A DNA stretch of 64,000 bases from Manihot esculenta (Eukaryota; Streptophyta; Magnoliopsida; Malpighiales; Euphorbiaceae): positions 1,644,912 to 1,708,911 of the forward strand of contig NC_035168.2 in assembly GCF_001659605.2 (NCBI RefSeq), in the 5' to 3' direction. Below are positions 40,901-49,405 of the stretch, piece by piece. Both the position numbers and the translations under genes were made by a program. The notes under the pieces were generated by a model, which was not told where the DNA came from, ran no database searches, and saw nothing but the letters and a program-made list of their open reading frames with translations. Within the stretch, counting starts at the first letter, position 1. The number at the start of each line of letters is the position of its first letter.

Positions 40901-43900
40901 ATTATTAGGAAAATCATTGGTGTCAATTCCCTGTGGTTCGACCCTATTGCCACTATCTACAAGTTTATTGTTGATTGTTTAATAGGTTTATTTTTGACGG
41001 CTTCGACAACCGCCTATCATGAGGTCATCTAAACCTATTCCAATGGTAAGCAGCTAAATAATCAGCAATTATCACATGTGTGGAATCACAGGTTTGGGCC
41101 TTTCATATGTACCTCAGTGAAGCTATAGTTTACACAAAATTATGCAACATGTATTACTGAAAGGGAAAAAAAAAACTGAATTGCTACCTGTTAAAAATTT
41201 CACAAATAAGTTAAAAAAAACTTGAAAATTGGAGGTCATCAGCTCCTCTATCTGATGCAGCCAAGGACCAGTAGATTAAGGAATTATTTTGATTCAATTG
41301 TAAAATTAAGATATTTAGTTTAGATTTTCTAATACAATTGATAATTTAGATTTCTATTTAGGAATAGTTAATCTACTACTATTCATTTTCTATAGTGTAC
41401 TACGGCGCTAAGGGGTCCTGGAGCCTAGGTGCAAGGTGCAAGGTGCAGATACACATCCGAGTGAAGTGAGGCACAAAAATTTTTCAGGGAAAAAAAAAAG
41501 AATTATTCCCTCCATCCCACAAAGACAAGCTTATAATTATATTTATACATACTAAGAAAATGTAACTAGTACAGTTAAAGTAATATATTTTACATTGTAT
41601 CTCCTAACATACCTTTCACTCATCCAATTATCAAATTATTCTTAGAACTAATAAATTTTAGCTTTGAATACATGTTAAATAGGGATATATTAAGAAAAAA
41701 ATGAATACATTACCAATAAAAAAGGAAAGTGGTCTATAATTTGGGATGAAAGAAAAAGGACAGTAAGCCTATGTTTGTGTGACAGACTAAACAAATATCA
41801 ATGATATATCATAATTCAAATAGCATAAGATAATTATTAAATTTATTTACTTTCATGGTCACATAATTTTACTAATACAATAAAATTTCATCACAAATCA
41901 TATACACTTCATTGAGTTATCTTTATTAAACAATGTGATAGTGAGAAAGTTAAAAAGACAATCATACACTTAATTCATGTTAATTTTAGATGAAAAAAAA
42001 GAAGAAATTAATTCTGTTTTTATCTTATCACTTATTGAAAGAATTAATTTTATATTTATTAACAGAAAACATCTTAGCGTGAAGAATTGGGTACAACATT
42101 ATACCCAGCCTGGGACGAAGGTGATGTTAAAAATGGTGGGAAATGCAAATACCCACACGTCAAGTTGATGTTTGAACTTTAAAAGCCATGGAATTGGATC
42201 GAAATCCATTACAGAGGCATTGATTTTTATTACAAAATCGGTTGCAGAACTTGCAAAAAACTTATGGTGCCAATTTAACCAAGATAAATTCATTCATACA
42301 ATGAGGCTAATAGCCAAGGCTAACCACATTCTTGAATGTGAGAGTCCATTTTTTACTATAAACTAGAACCAAGATTGCATAGTCAATATGGATACAACTT
42401 CAAACTTTAGTATTTCAAACAGCATCCTCTCACGTCAGCATAGTCATAATACTATGGAAGAAAAGCAAATAAAGACAATTTTCCTTTCAAACTAGAGCCA
42501 TTTTGTTTATCCACCATGTCACAAATTAAAAATAAAATAAATCCACAAGAACTGCAAAGCAAAAAAGCACATAACAATGTAATTCCATACCTAGCCTTTA
42601 TACCCGTTTCACAAGCAGGGCTGCCATTAGATTCCTTTGACTCAACGCATAAATTGCATAGAGGCCCTATTTTGCCAACACAAATAGTAGGATATCTACC
42701 TACAATATTTAGCATCAAAAGAATTCAGGAGAAGATTCCAATATCATCAAGAAGCTCTGAATATTTGACACAATTTGAAACAAAAAGATTAAATTTTTTT
42801 TTAAAAAAAAAGCTAACCTTTGCATCTCTTACAGGTGAAAGTTTTTTCTTTTGGTGAACCACTGATAGCATTATGAATTGTTGCTTCTAAAGAATCCAAA
42901 GGAGAAGACCTGCATGCATTCAGTACGTCAAGCAGGCTCTTCCCATTCTCAAAGCAAATGTACTGTGCTGCGCGCCTGTATTGTTTGATGGCATGAATCT
43001 CAAATTGGGAAGGCGGAATAACCTAAATTAATGAAATAAAATAAAGATGAGACAAATTAATAAAGAAATCATCCATTCATAAAAATAAATTTGCATGTTA
43101 ACTACAAAGCAGCAAAATAGAATACTCACTCTACATCCTTTGCAGAGAGAGCATGAACACAGAATCCCAACATCTTTGATCTTACCTCGTAGACAAAATG
43201 CCTGAAACTAATAGTCCCAAAAAGAATAAAACAAATTGAAAAACAAAATGCAACCTACAAACCGAAGAGAACTAAGTGAAAAAAAAAAAAAAAAAAAAAA
43301 ATCTAAACAACACCAGAATAGACGTAAAGAAATGAAACCTTCTTGCCGCCCATGTAAACAACTGGAACCCCCTCAAGCAAACCAGTCTCAAAGAGCTCCT
43401 TGACGGTCATCGGCACATTATCCAACGCAATCTTTTTCGACATTTTCAATTCTAAATTCTTCTTAGGTGGGGTCAACGCACTTCCTTCAGCTATCATCTC
43501 CACATCTACTTTTGAAAACATTTCACTATCAATCGCTTCTAATCCATCAACTTTTACCTCCACAGGCTCTACCTTAAACTTCAAAGTTGACCGTGTCAAC
43601 CGTCTCATCTTGTTGGTCTTCACCTCAGCACCCTCAGCAACCCATTTTTGCACCCCCTCTATTGGCCTAGGCACACTAATTGGTTCATCTTTATAGACAG
43701 GCAATTCAACATTGCAAAAACATTGGTCTCCGCTTACATCTTCGGCAGCTCGGCTTACAGTTCCAACCACCGCTTGGTTCTCTTCAATCGTAGTTTCAAC
43801 TAGTCGGCACTTCAGATCCTCATCAAATGAAGTATTTATTCCATTGATTACATCTAGTTTGGCATCCACTTGACTATTAATCCGTTTAATTTTCACATCC

Positions 43901-44112
43901 TCACTGGTTTTATCACATTCACTAGCTCTATTCTTCTTAGCTCTAGAATAAACAATGAAACCATTTACCTTAGCAACTTTGAATCTCTTACAGTTAACAT
44001 CCTCAGACGTTTCCGGCTGCGATTGTGTATCAATTGGGACACCACGGCTAAGACCAAGAGAGCCAGCAAGCTGGGACTGAACTGCAACCACATAAGCTAG
44101 CTCTCTCTTCAT
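22920..44112 (-). CDS. PHD-finger / GNAT acetyltransferase-like nuclear protein (IDM1-like, Tify domains)
   Basis: Minus-strand coding exons: 44112-43339, 43201-43130, 43022-42818, 42666-42591, 28090-27998, 27434-27342, 27127-27035, 26826-26734, 26605-26524, 26438-26379, 26304-26252, 26168-26002, 25367-25157, 24978-24921, 24685-24629, 24535-24293, 23846-23785, 23679-23623, 23542-23449, 23257-23117, 23042-22920. They join in phase to 968 residues. Domains: a divergent N-terminus; a Tify/TPL-binding-type domain ([26 protein letters not shown]); a four-exon repeated linker; a second such domain ([20 protein letters not shown]); PHD1 (CIVC, CDGC, HKGC, CQFC); PHD2 (CVLC, CDQC, HVGC, CLDC); and a C-terminal GNAT-like fold. 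Relatives read histone marks and acetylate histones to oppose DNA methylation; that role is inferred. The fourth coding intron (42590-28091) holds the Athila and TRIM insertions. Start ATG 44112 was chosen as the first ATG after a leader intron. Confidence 0.9.
25508..25525. repeat. poly-G tract inside an intron of the PHD gene
   Basis: Eighteen consecutive G (poly-C on the gene's strand) are followed by GGGA repeats, between the exons that encode the two halves of PHD1. It is likely to be length-unstable and hard to sequence. Confidence 0.9.
26734..28090 (-). repeat. tandem array of four 93-bp duplicated exons
   Basis: Exons 28090-27998, 27434-27342, 27127-27035 and 26826-26734 are each exactly 93 bp, each starts with one base and ends with two bases of a split codon, and encode related 31-residue units: a (S/T)S-(E/K)-P start, a central S-(G/R/K)-(S/N)-A core, then SS-x-N/K and W-(K/R)-I-(T/I)-(T/P)-(K/R). 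The first unit is the most diverged ([13 protein letters not shown]). Lengths and phases are identical, so any copy could be skipped or duplicated without breaking the frame. They form the linker between the two Tify-type domains. Confidence 0.88.
28528..28837 (-). mobile_element. TRIM (terminal-repeat retrotransposon in miniature)
   Basis: Two ~115-bp direct repeats (28528-28641 and 28722-28837) begin TGTTGAATCCCACATCGG and end AAATTTAACA on the minus strand. Directly after the upstream (5') repeat comes TGGTATCAGAG (28711-28721 complement), the initiator tRNA-Met primer-binding site. A purine tract (GGGCGTGAGGGGTG) precedes the other repeat. Flanks read GTACC and GTACA, an almost perfect 5-bp target duplication. 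The internal part is only ~80 bp and noncoding. It lies in the large intron of the PHD gene. Confidence 0.85.
29017..30520 (+). repeat. Athila 5' LTR
   Basis: 1504 bp, TGATCAAGC...CGCCTATCA. It contains two clusters of the TGATTTGCCCAG motif (29167-29188 and 29341-29392), the second with inverted copies. A TATA-like CTATAAAAGGG occurs at about 29610-29620. Confidence 0.95.
30526..30543 (+). other. Athila primer-binding site (tRNA-Asp)
   Basis: TGGCGCCGTTGCCGGGGA starts 5 bases after the 5' LTR. It is complementary to the 3' end of plant tRNA-Asp (ending CCCGGCAACGGCGCCA, from memory). Confidence 0.88.
30574..36150 (+). CDS. Athila gag-pol polyprotein
   Basis: A single 1858-residue frame, starting 30 bases after the PBS. 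Order: Pro/Ala-rich N-terminus; gag domain (residues ~150-270, [16 protein letters not shown]); a CCHC knuckle [13 protein letters not shown] (~364); aspartic protease with DLGAS (~683); reverse transcriptase (~1035-1150, catalytic FMDD); RNase H ([30 protein letters not shown]); integrase with HHCC zinc finger (CRSCARCQ) and core (GIDFMGP, SDRGTHF, AEVSNRE). No stop or frameshift interrupts it and the catalytic residues are present. It contains in-frame [12 protein letters not shown] insertions at four places (about 32147, 32209, 33151 and 34891) that match the nucleotide motif repeated throughout the element. Confidence 0.95.
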   Translation: MTRAGRKDTLLYDPEIEKTAKSLRKQANLRNQASRPSSSTTPPHKPPTAPAEEISAPAETSTTAPATAEFLPETEFLVMAENPAMAAPPAAHVEAEIQAGNVPIQAPQPRERTLGELAEPAGDQAPLCIEYPLLTAPFELRTGLIHLLPKFRGLENEDPHKHLKAFHVVCSTMRPQGIPEDDIKLRAFPFSLEDYAKEWLFYLPPGSITSWADMVRAFLRKFFPTSKAIGIRREISGIKQKHSEGLYEYWERFKKLCTSCPRHDISDQSLIEYFYGGLLPSERKFIDAACGGTIEKKSPREMRDLISSMAAASQQFGDQELPTRNVNEVSNSTLSSQLSELTNAVRSLVVSQAQQVQQIQQPKTCGICANNHPTDLCPSLQEEDQQVNAVGGFNGQRRYDPYANTYNPGWRDHPNFSYARGQQYPSHQQRNQAQAAPQNSNASLEEIVKNLANTVQNLEKQMGQMASSLNKIESQGKLPSQTEINPRQNASAITLRSGKELQDKRAEKVQKQGMEEILPESDQGSDLPSSLIGTDPIAGQTELPSSDLPNSPGKAESDLPKSTDQAESSHRQKQQPMEKFKVPPPFPKRFARSQKEKEEKEILETLRKVEINIPLLDAVKQIPRYAKFLKELCTNRRKLAEREKVSVGECVSAVIQRKLPVKCKDRGMFAVSCKIGNVGIKKAMCDLGASINVMPLSIFNLLNAGTLKGTSIVIQLADRSIVYPKGVLEDVLVQVDQLVFPADFYVIDMEEDKSNTTSDILLGRPFLSTARTKIDVHDGTLTMEFEGEVIKFNVYDAMKFPNDVSHVYGLDIIDNLSQEVFDFDQENLLYEGLCRREEVDINIFETDKTADCCNLLGMGDLPSDLPSTSENLLKSQLKSDSRQTENQQTEKAPELKPLPNHLKYAYLGAGNTLPVIISNQLSQEEEDKLLDVLRRHKKAIGWTLEDIKGISPSTCMHRILMEDECKPVREAQRRLNPPMMEVVKKEIVKLLDIGVIYPISDSKWVSPIHVVPKKTGITIVPNSEGELVPTRVQNGWRVCMDYRKLNTATRKDHFPLPFMDQMLERLAGKSHYCLLDGYSGFYQIPVAPEDQEKTTFTCPFGTFAFRRMPFGLCNAPATFQRCMMSIFSDYVEKIIEVFMDDFTVYGNSFHECLTNLEKILQRCLETNLVLNYEKCHFMVSHGLILGHIVSAKGIEVDKAKIDTIKNLPYPTSIREIRSFLGHAGFYRRFIKDFSKITQPLCRLLQQDVPFNFDDSCKSAFDLIKSLLISAPVIQPPDWTLPFEIMCDASNFAVGAVLGQRIGNSPHVIHYASRTLDAAQCNYSTTEKELLAVVFALEKFRSYLLGTKVIIYSDHAALRYLIKKKESKPRLVRWILLLQEFDLEIRDKKGKENLVADHLSRILTEMETCPINETFPDEHLFAVQEEEPWYADIVNFLATGDLPTDLPKHIRDKIKKEARYYVWDEPYLWKHCADQVIRRCIPNHEITSVLTFCHSYSCGGHFGPRKTALKVLESGLFWPNIFRDAYLFCRSCARCQQTGNLGKRSEMPQAPIMVCEIFDIWGIDFMGPFPPSFGNTYILLAVDYVSKWIEAKATRADDAKTVGDFVKSHIFSRFGLPKAIISDRGTHFCNKVVETLLKKHHVIHRTSTAYHPQTNGLAEVSNREIKSILEKTVCPNRKDWSTRLNDALWAYRTAYKTPIGMSPYRLIYGKACHLPVELEHKAYWAVKSCNLDEKEAGVHRKLQIQELEEIRRDAYEASWDYKARTKAFHDKNISRKHFQVGDKVLLFDSRFKLFPGKLRSRWIGPFLVEHVYPHGAVDIRSPQTSKVFKVNGHRLKRFYEGFTVHVVEEVPLDPPSQDC
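36151..36650 (+). other. Athila spacer between gag-pol and ORF2, motif-rich
   Basis: Noncoding 500 bp with three clusters of the TGATTTGCCCAG motif and inverted partners (36215-36270, 36293-36350, 36412-36470). The clusters resemble potential stem-loops. Confidence 0.7.
36651..38360 (+). CDS. Athila env-like ORF (third-ORF protein of unknown function)
   Basis: 569 residues with three parts: a Pro/Ser/Thr-rich N-terminus; a run of (S/R)D(V/A/L)P and related tetrapeptides around residues 130-192, encoded by 37040-37225; a conserved central domain (residues ~200-450, including [17 protein letters not shown] and [15 protein letters not shown]); and a C-terminal Gln/Ala-rich tail ending in a short coiled coil ([19 protein letters not shown]). 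No clear signal peptide or transmembrane segment is visible, so 'envelope' is only a positional name for Athila third ORFs. It is uninterrupted. Function is unknown. Confidence 0.8.
   Translation: MVRIKMMAKGGPFMWKKLGLPKPIPSDSDDEAQDAPPPATASAETPPATSTGTGRTDSPAVQIYRRQKKRPRTPPSTLAPTAGPEGKKFPETTTPTDHSQKRPRTQSPPRFEPEPEPTIAKDTDAPTDSTSDVPNAVPSHMPSNVPSDAPTNFTSAMPSDAPRDLPSDVPSDVPTDTLSDMPSNLPSDLPRPTHPDHIVKALTFNKISERTRLLKISSLPYHPGKYIHHATLGALKLHSQVRSLISAIGWDTFFLLHMPSFLELTQEFFTTFYFDKPAMHNIHTPGTIGFRLLGKRFRLSLQEFAIAMGCECPQSTWDFPAEFDQNSAYLELSDNPPDSYSPTRSKDLYLSNPSLKYLHRYLAYTFSGRKDASNILTRTELYFLWCMHRGRKIHLGYWVATQLSSIIQYNRPLIFGPLITAIAVNLKLLHPAYTDLSPTPKTTPLDLRTLDDMGLLCKVGDVFSIAPAGPVTPRHERVFRRKKATISTTTQQPATIADTADQATQAIGQEPANEPPPAAHQQDAPQPPADEAPNQTVEARLRRIEDRMQRMEHLLDLLVDHFLPQHRDR
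37040..37225 (+). repeat. degenerate 12-bp tandem array inside the Athila ORF2
   Basis: About 15 units with consensus AGCGATGTGCCC, encoding S-D-V/A/M/L-P and related tetrapeptides. The last two units (CAGCAATTTGCCCAGCGATTTG...) match the motif found elsewhere in the element, linking this coding array to the noncoding clusters. Confidence 0.85.
38940..39184 (+). repeat. tandem duplication, ~115-120 bp unit, two copies
   Basis: Two copies, about 38940-39055 and 39069-39184, share GAGTAACCGGGGGTGTATCA and ACACAATCGCGTAAAAAGGT with several substitutions and a few small indels near their 5' ends. Confidence 0.88.
39498..39516 (+). other. Athila polypurine tract
   Basis: The purine-rich stretch AGGTGTGGGGGTATT directly precedes the 3' LTR, where plus-strand priming would start. 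Confidence 0.75.
39517..41019 (+). repeat. Athila 3' LTR
   Basis: 1503 bp, identical to the 5' LTR by eye except for one fewer C at about 40861. It is followed by the target duplication TGAGG. Confidence 0.95.
41020..42590. other. remaining intron 4 sequence of the PHD gene
   Basis: AT-rich intron between the Athila 3' border and the exon ending at 42591. A small low-AT patch at 42070-42200 and a GGTGCAAGGTGCAAGGTGC triplication at about 41428 could be remnants of older insertions. No exon was recognised here. Confidence 0.5.
43279..43301. repeat. poly-A tract in an intron of the PHD gene
   Basis: About 22 consecutive A on the + strand (poly-T in the gene's sense), close to the end of the first coding exon. 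Confidence 0.85.
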
Positions 44113-44136
44113 GTTGACCAAAAACAAACAAGATCA

Positions 44137-44230
44137 CTGCAAAAACGAAACAAAGAAACCGAAGAATCAAGAGAGGAACAGGAAAATGGGAAGGAAAAAG
44201 ATTTGATTCTAGGGTTTGGAGTGGAAATAC
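44137..44230 (-). other. probable 5' UTR intron of the PHD gene
   Basis: On the minus strand a donor (TTCAG|GTATTT) at 44230 and an acceptor (TTTTTGCAG|TGATC) at 44137 bracket a 94-bp CT-rich intron, 24 bases before the start codon. The leader exon would lie between 44231 and about 44440. Inferred from splice-site sequence only. Confidence 0.5.
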
Positions 44231-44440
44231 CTGAATATCAGACGAGAGGCATGAGGAACTGGAAATTGAGCTAATCGAGGTCGAATTTCGGTGATTTTTT
44301 GGGGGTTTGATTTGAATTTTATTGAAGAGAGTGAGATGATATTGGAGAGGAAACGAAGAGGGTATAATTGGGAGGCGAACAGAGCAAACTAGAGATAGTG
44401 ATAGAGCACAGAAGGAGAGTGGTGAAAATGGCAGCAACTG

Positions 44441-45779
44441 TAAATAACTACTGGAATTAATGCTGTTATATATTTACCTTAATACCCCCCACAAAACTCC
44501 TTTTTCATGCTTCCCAAACTACCCTCCTTTCTTTTTCTTTATCTTTTTGTTTGAATATCACTCTCATAACTTTCAGGATATTTAAAAAATTTATTAATTT
44601 ATTTCTATTTTAAAATCCTTTTATTAAAATATTTTTATATTTATTAAATTAAATTTTTTAATTTTTTTATAAAAAACATTAATAAATTTATTTTAATTTT
44701 AATCAAATAAATTCAATATAAATATTTAAAAGTATATTAACTAAATAATATATATAATTAAAAATTATAAAAATTAAATAGTATATATATTTAAAGCAAT
44801 TAATAATTTTTTAATAAAATAATTAGAGTTAAATTTTATAATTTTAATTAAATAATTTTAAAATAAAAATAAACTAATAAATTATCCTTACTCTATATAT
44901 ATATACATTTAATTATTTTTATCATAGATAAATACTATAGGATATAGAAAATTAAAATGGCAAATATTAAAATCTCTCTCATTTTTTCTTCATTTCCACT
45001 TTATATTTTTTCTCTAAAATATTTCCTCATTGGTTGCTTTCATTTTTTCTTATTTTTTATAACTTTTTTTTATTTTTCTCAAATAAATATCATAATGTTT
45101 CTAATAAATTTGATTTCTGTTTTCAAATGACGAAGTTTTTTTTTTCCTCTATTGGCTAGAGTTATTTTCTACCTTTGTGGGTTTTATTTTTCTCCCTTTT
45201 ATGGAATTTTGCTTCTCCCTTTGTCGTGTTGTACTTACATGAAAAAGTTTTTTGATAGTTAAAAATACAATATTGAATTTTTTTTTTTTTAAATTTCATA
45301 TTTACAGTCATGAATCAATAAAATTGCAACTCGTTTTCCTCTATTCAGGCTAAATTATAGAGATAACCAACTCCATAAAAAGGACAATGTTATCTAACCA
45401 TGTTTTAATCGTTCAAAATGAAAATGAACTTAATATTATTGGAAAGATTATTTCTTTTGACTTAAACTAACTCTAAATAAAAGTTTTTAATTTTCTATAT
45501 TTATATTTTTTTATTAAAATAAATTTTACTGTACTTATTTTCTGCCAAATTTTGTATAAAATGAAAAGGCAAGTATTATTTCATTTCTAGTGTGGAATAT
45601 ATTTTTCACTTTGGTTTGTCTCATTAGAGGCATTATTCAACATTGACAGAGAGGCATTATTCAACATTGACAGCTGACCTTTAGACACTTTAAAGAGGCT
45701 CAAGTTGTCTAGGAGTTGCTTTTGGTAACTAGGCAAAACAAGAGAAAGGATAAGAGCAACCAAAAAACGAAAGGACCGT
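44441..45779. other. intergenic, AT-rich
   Basis: Upstream of the PHD gene. It is mostly A/T runs. A 23-bp tandem duplication (GAGGCATTATTCAACATTGACA, twice) lies at about 45626-45672. No gene was recognised. Confidence 0.5.
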
Positions 45780-46160
45780 CAAAATTTTGATCGATATCGC
45801 AGCAAAGAAAAGAGAAGAAGTGAGAAGAAGATTGAAACGTGAGTGTGCGTGAAGCGGTTGGAATTGTTCCGACTATTGTTGGAGGGAGTTTCTACAGAAT
45901 TTTGGTTTGGTGGTCTTTGTATGATTGTAGTGCGAAGGTAAGAGGCAGTTTATTTTATTTGAATTTATTTGGATCCTCGGCATCTTATTCCTCCCTCGTC
46001 GGTGCTGATTCAGGTTTAATTTTTGAGTTTCGATTTGTTTGGTGCTGTAGTGGTTTAGGTTTGATTTTTGAATTTCAGTTTATTTTTCTTGTCATGTAGG
46101 TTATATGGTTTTATTGTGAGGGATTTGTTGATGAATCTGGGTTCAATGATGGCTCCGATT
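45780..46160 (+). other. possible transcribed fragment of unknown identity
   Basis: Composition turns GC-richer. A 5'-leader-like purine stretch is followed by a short open frame ending at a plausible donor (CGAAG|GTAAGA at about 45937), and another AG/GT boundary (TTCAG|GTTTAA) lies at about 46014. I do not recognise the peptide (VREAVGIVPTIVGGSFYR) and no continuing exon is visible, so this may be a gene fragment or a noncoding RNA start. Very uncertain. Confidence 0.2.
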
Positions 46161-47567
46161 GGCTTTTGAAAAGAGTATTTTTTGTATTGATGTAGCATTT
46201 GGGAACCATATTGCTACGTCCAGCCAATAACACTCCCGCACGCCACGCCGTTGACAAGTTGAACTTTACTACGTCTTTTTTCTTTTTTAGCTGGTTGGAC
46301 GATCATCTCTGATGGCTTTATTTTAATTTGGTCTTTTATTGCATGTACTTTTACATTTTCTTCTCGTGGTTTGCTTTTGGCTGTGTGTCTGTTGCTTGTG
46401 TACCACTATTTTTCTGACCCCGACACTCTTTGTGATGGTGTATCGATGGAAATATCGGTGCGACAGTAATAAGGTCAGTGTTGATGTGAGTGGTATTTCG
46501 GTGTATTTGAATTTAGTTACATATTTTTTATTTCTTTAATTTAATTTATGTATTTAATTGGATTTTATCAATGCTTTAATTTATTTTATTTTGATTGAAT
46601 CAGGCTCTTTGTATTTTATTTTTGTACACACCCATTTGAAATTGTTAAGTATAATTTACTATGTATTGATAAAAAAAACTTGGGGGTAAGGTAAATTATT
46701 TTGGAATGTGATAATATTAAAGATTAATTCGATTTTTTAAAAAAAAAGTCAAAGTTTAAATTTTTTAAATTTTGATTTAAATATTTCAATTGAATGTAGC
46801 TAAAGTGTGCAAGTTAAAGTTAAATTTTGAATTTGAATTTTTGCGCACATGAGATGGTATGTACAACATTTCTCTATTTTTTTTTAAATATAAGCAAAAT
46901 ACACATGTGAAAATAAACTAATTTTAGTAAACTAAAATTGACCTTATATGATTGTGCTCTTCGGGCAATGACTATAATTGATGATGGATCATGTTCATAC
47001 TAAATAGATTTAACTCCTATCATGTATTATACATATATGCGCAAGGTTTTAAATTTATATATTAATTTTAATTATATATATATATAGATTTAATATAAAT
47101 CCACCACTATTTTATATTACGGATCCGTATAAACTCGATGTGATCTATAAAATTTTATTTTATCTATGTCTATATTTTTTGATTTTTTTTTTAAATTGAT
47201 TAAAAATTTTTATATTTCATTTCTTTTAATTTTTTGCTAATTTAATATTTTAATTGTGTCGTATGATTCAATCTCTTTATTTATTTTTTATTTTGATTCT
47301 GATTATATCTCCATGATTTATATTTTGTGGAAATTGGTTGGAGTGTGTTCTTATCTATTAATAGGTATTTGGTTCACACGACCTATTGCATCGAATACTT
47401 GTTAAAAAATATTTGTAATTAATTGCGTTGGAAATTTTGATTTATTATTAGAGATTTTAGGTCTTTATTAGATAACGAGCAGAATTATACTCTTTTCATA
47501 AATAATAAAAAAAGTTTATTCGCTTTTGATTTAGATGAAGAATTTTCATATTTTATAAATTTTGCTG

Positions 47568-47598
<31 letters not shown>

Positions 47599-47939
47599 TT
47601 ATAAAGTTTAATTTTAAATATTAAATTTAATTTAGTATATAAATATATTAATTAAAAATTAAAAAATTAAAATAATAAATATAAAAATGTTTAAATGAAA
47701 ATTAAATTAAAATTTTTTGTCTTAATAGATTTTTTTTTTTCAAATTATAAAATATTTGTGAAAAATAAAAGTAGATTCTTGTGATATTATGTATTATAAG
47801 GGAGAGAATTGATAGAGAAAAATGAAGTGAAGCACAAGTAATGCTTTGAAAATTAGATATGGGGAATGGTGGGTAGATTCCATTATCTAATAAATAGCTT
47901 ATTATTGATCACTATTTACCAACCAAACCATATTCCAAA
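46161..47939. other. intergenic, AT-rich
   Basis: No gene recognised. There is a (TA)n stretch at about 47570-47592 and numerous A/T homopolymers. Confidence 0.5.
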
Positions 47940-48232
47940 TGGCTATCAATTTGTGGAGTTTGAAAGAGACTCCTTGGTGGTGATCAGTTTTTATCATTAC
48001 GCAATATTCTGACTACTAATTGATCTAGGACATCTTTCTCTCTCGTCTCATTTTACAGCCCACTCTTTTTTTCATGTCGATCGGTCTGAAAATCAGGCTA
48101 TTGATTCGCTGGCTACTAGAATTCTCCAAGATGATAATTTTGTTTATAATTTGGTAATTCAGTCAAGTTTTGTTTGGGACTGCATCCCACCTATACAGTT
48201 TCTTTTACATTTCTGACCAAGAAAAAAAAAAC
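47940..48232 (+). pseudogene. LINE RNase H remnant (3' end)
   Basis: The translation VEFERDSLVVI followed by FHVDRSENQAIDSLATRILQ matches the last part of the RNase H domain of plant LINE ORF2, including the H-V-x-R-x-x-N-x-x-(A/I)-D-x-L-A signature. It contains stops and ends near an A-rich tract (48220-48232). Only ~290 bp remain. Confidence 0.65.
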
Positions 48233-48504
48233 GGTACCTGCATACTTGAGAATCAAACCTAACTTCTGAAACTCACATGCCAGGTTTGCCTATAGAAAAC
48301 TCCATTGTGAATATACAATTTTCAATAGGAAAAGTTATAGAAAGAGCTTGATAGAGGATAATAATAATAATGACGATATGGTCTACTGATTCCTTAATCA
48401 TGGAGAATATTTGGTATTGAAAATTGTTTTAAAACAGAAAATTGATAAGCTCTAGCTCTAACATGGATTGATTTTAATGGCTATCGATTTTCATGCCAAG
48501 TTAT

Positions 48505-48800
48505 TTTTTTTCTAAAAAAAAAGGAAATAGTAAACATTTCATTAAGCATAATAGAAGGATGAAGCCCAGTACAAACATCCAGTAGGTTATTGGCCTTAAA
48601 ATGAAAATGCAACTGGGGGCTCAAATAGAAGACCCACGAAGCTATTTGGAAGAAAAGGGATCGACAGGCCAGGAGCCGTCGCTCGACTCATCTCATGAAA
48701 GCGTTTGACAATGCTTTCTTAAGGCCAAATACTAGAATATATAAACAATTTAAGGCACACCACCAAGGCAAATCCTCAAACCCTCAAAATCACCTTATTC
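48505..48800 (-). mobile_element. probable LINE 3'-end scrap
   Basis: On the minus strand the sequence runs to TTATGCTTAATGAAATG and a T/A-rich tail, the usual look of plant LINE 3' UTRs (an aatgaaat-type signal before poly-A). No coding domain remains, so the call is weak. Confidence 0.3.
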
Positions 48801-48959
48801 TTAAGGTTGCGCCAATAAACGAACCAAATTATTCGTAAGTTATTTGAAACTCGACTCGATAAAAACTCGATCAAACTCAATTCGATTTTTAAACGAATCG
48901 AGTTCGAACTTAATTTTTAGACTCGTTTATTAAACGAGCTAAATTTGAGCTCCGTAGTA

Positions 48960-49200
48960 TTTCGCTCGTTAAGATTCGTGAGCTGACTCGTTAAGAGACT
49001 CACGAACAGGCTCGTTAAGAGACTCGTAAACGGACTCGTTAAGAGACTCTTGAACGGACTCGTTAAGAGGCTCTTGAACGGACTCGTTAAGAGGCTCTTG
49101 AACGGACTCGTTAAGAGGCTCGTGAACAGGCTCATTAAAAGACTCGTAAACATACTCGTTAAAATACTCGTCGAGCACACTCATTAGAAGACTCAGTTCG
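48960..49200. repeat. 24-bp minisatellite
   Basis: About ten units of consensus GGACTCGTTAAGAGRCTCKTGAAC. The middle units (49030-49110) are almost identical and the outer ones are diverged. The array lies within a larger zone of ACTCGAT/GAATCGAG-type degenerate repeats (48840-49215). Confidence 0.9.
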
Positions 49201-49405
49201 ATTCGATTACACCCCTTACCACTCGATCTATTTATCATATATATTGTTAATTTTTATATTTCTATCCCTTAATTATATAACTATATCATTAATTTATATA
49301 TTTATTCTTCATTATATGTGTAGACACTCTTTTTAAACTATTAAATCTTTTAATAAACTATCGTTATTATTATTATTTTCATATATTTATATATGTATTT
49401 GTATG

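Larger units (their letters stand above)
29017..41019 (+). mobile_element. Athila-type Ty3/Gypsy LTR retrotransposon, complete
   Basis: LTRs at 29017-30520 and 39517-41019 start TG, end CA and are flanked by the target duplication TGAGG (29012-29016 and 41020-41024). By eye the LTRs are identical except for one C in a C6/C7 run. The order LTR, tRNA-Asp PBS, gag-pol, noncoding spacer, env-like ORF, long 3' noncoding part, PPT, LTR and the absence of a chromodomain point to the Athila lineage. Both reading frames are uninterrupted, so the copy looks recently inserted and potentially autonomous. It is inserted antisense in an intron of the PHD gene. Confidence 0.95.

Noticed and set aside
41020..41040. 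A fifth copy of the 93-bp exon starting GTCATCTAAACC beside the Athila border
   Set aside because: The similarity is on the plus strand, opposite to the gene, and does not continue beyond ~10 bases.
44048..44437. 129-codon minus-strand frame overlapping the start of the PHD gene
   Set aside because: It crosses the probable leader intron and first coding exon in another frame; Ser/Pro-rich composition reflects CT-rich UTR.
48917..49238. Two overlapping minus-strand repeat peptides
   Set aside because: Open only because the minisatellite unit is a multiple of three; no start context or neighbours.
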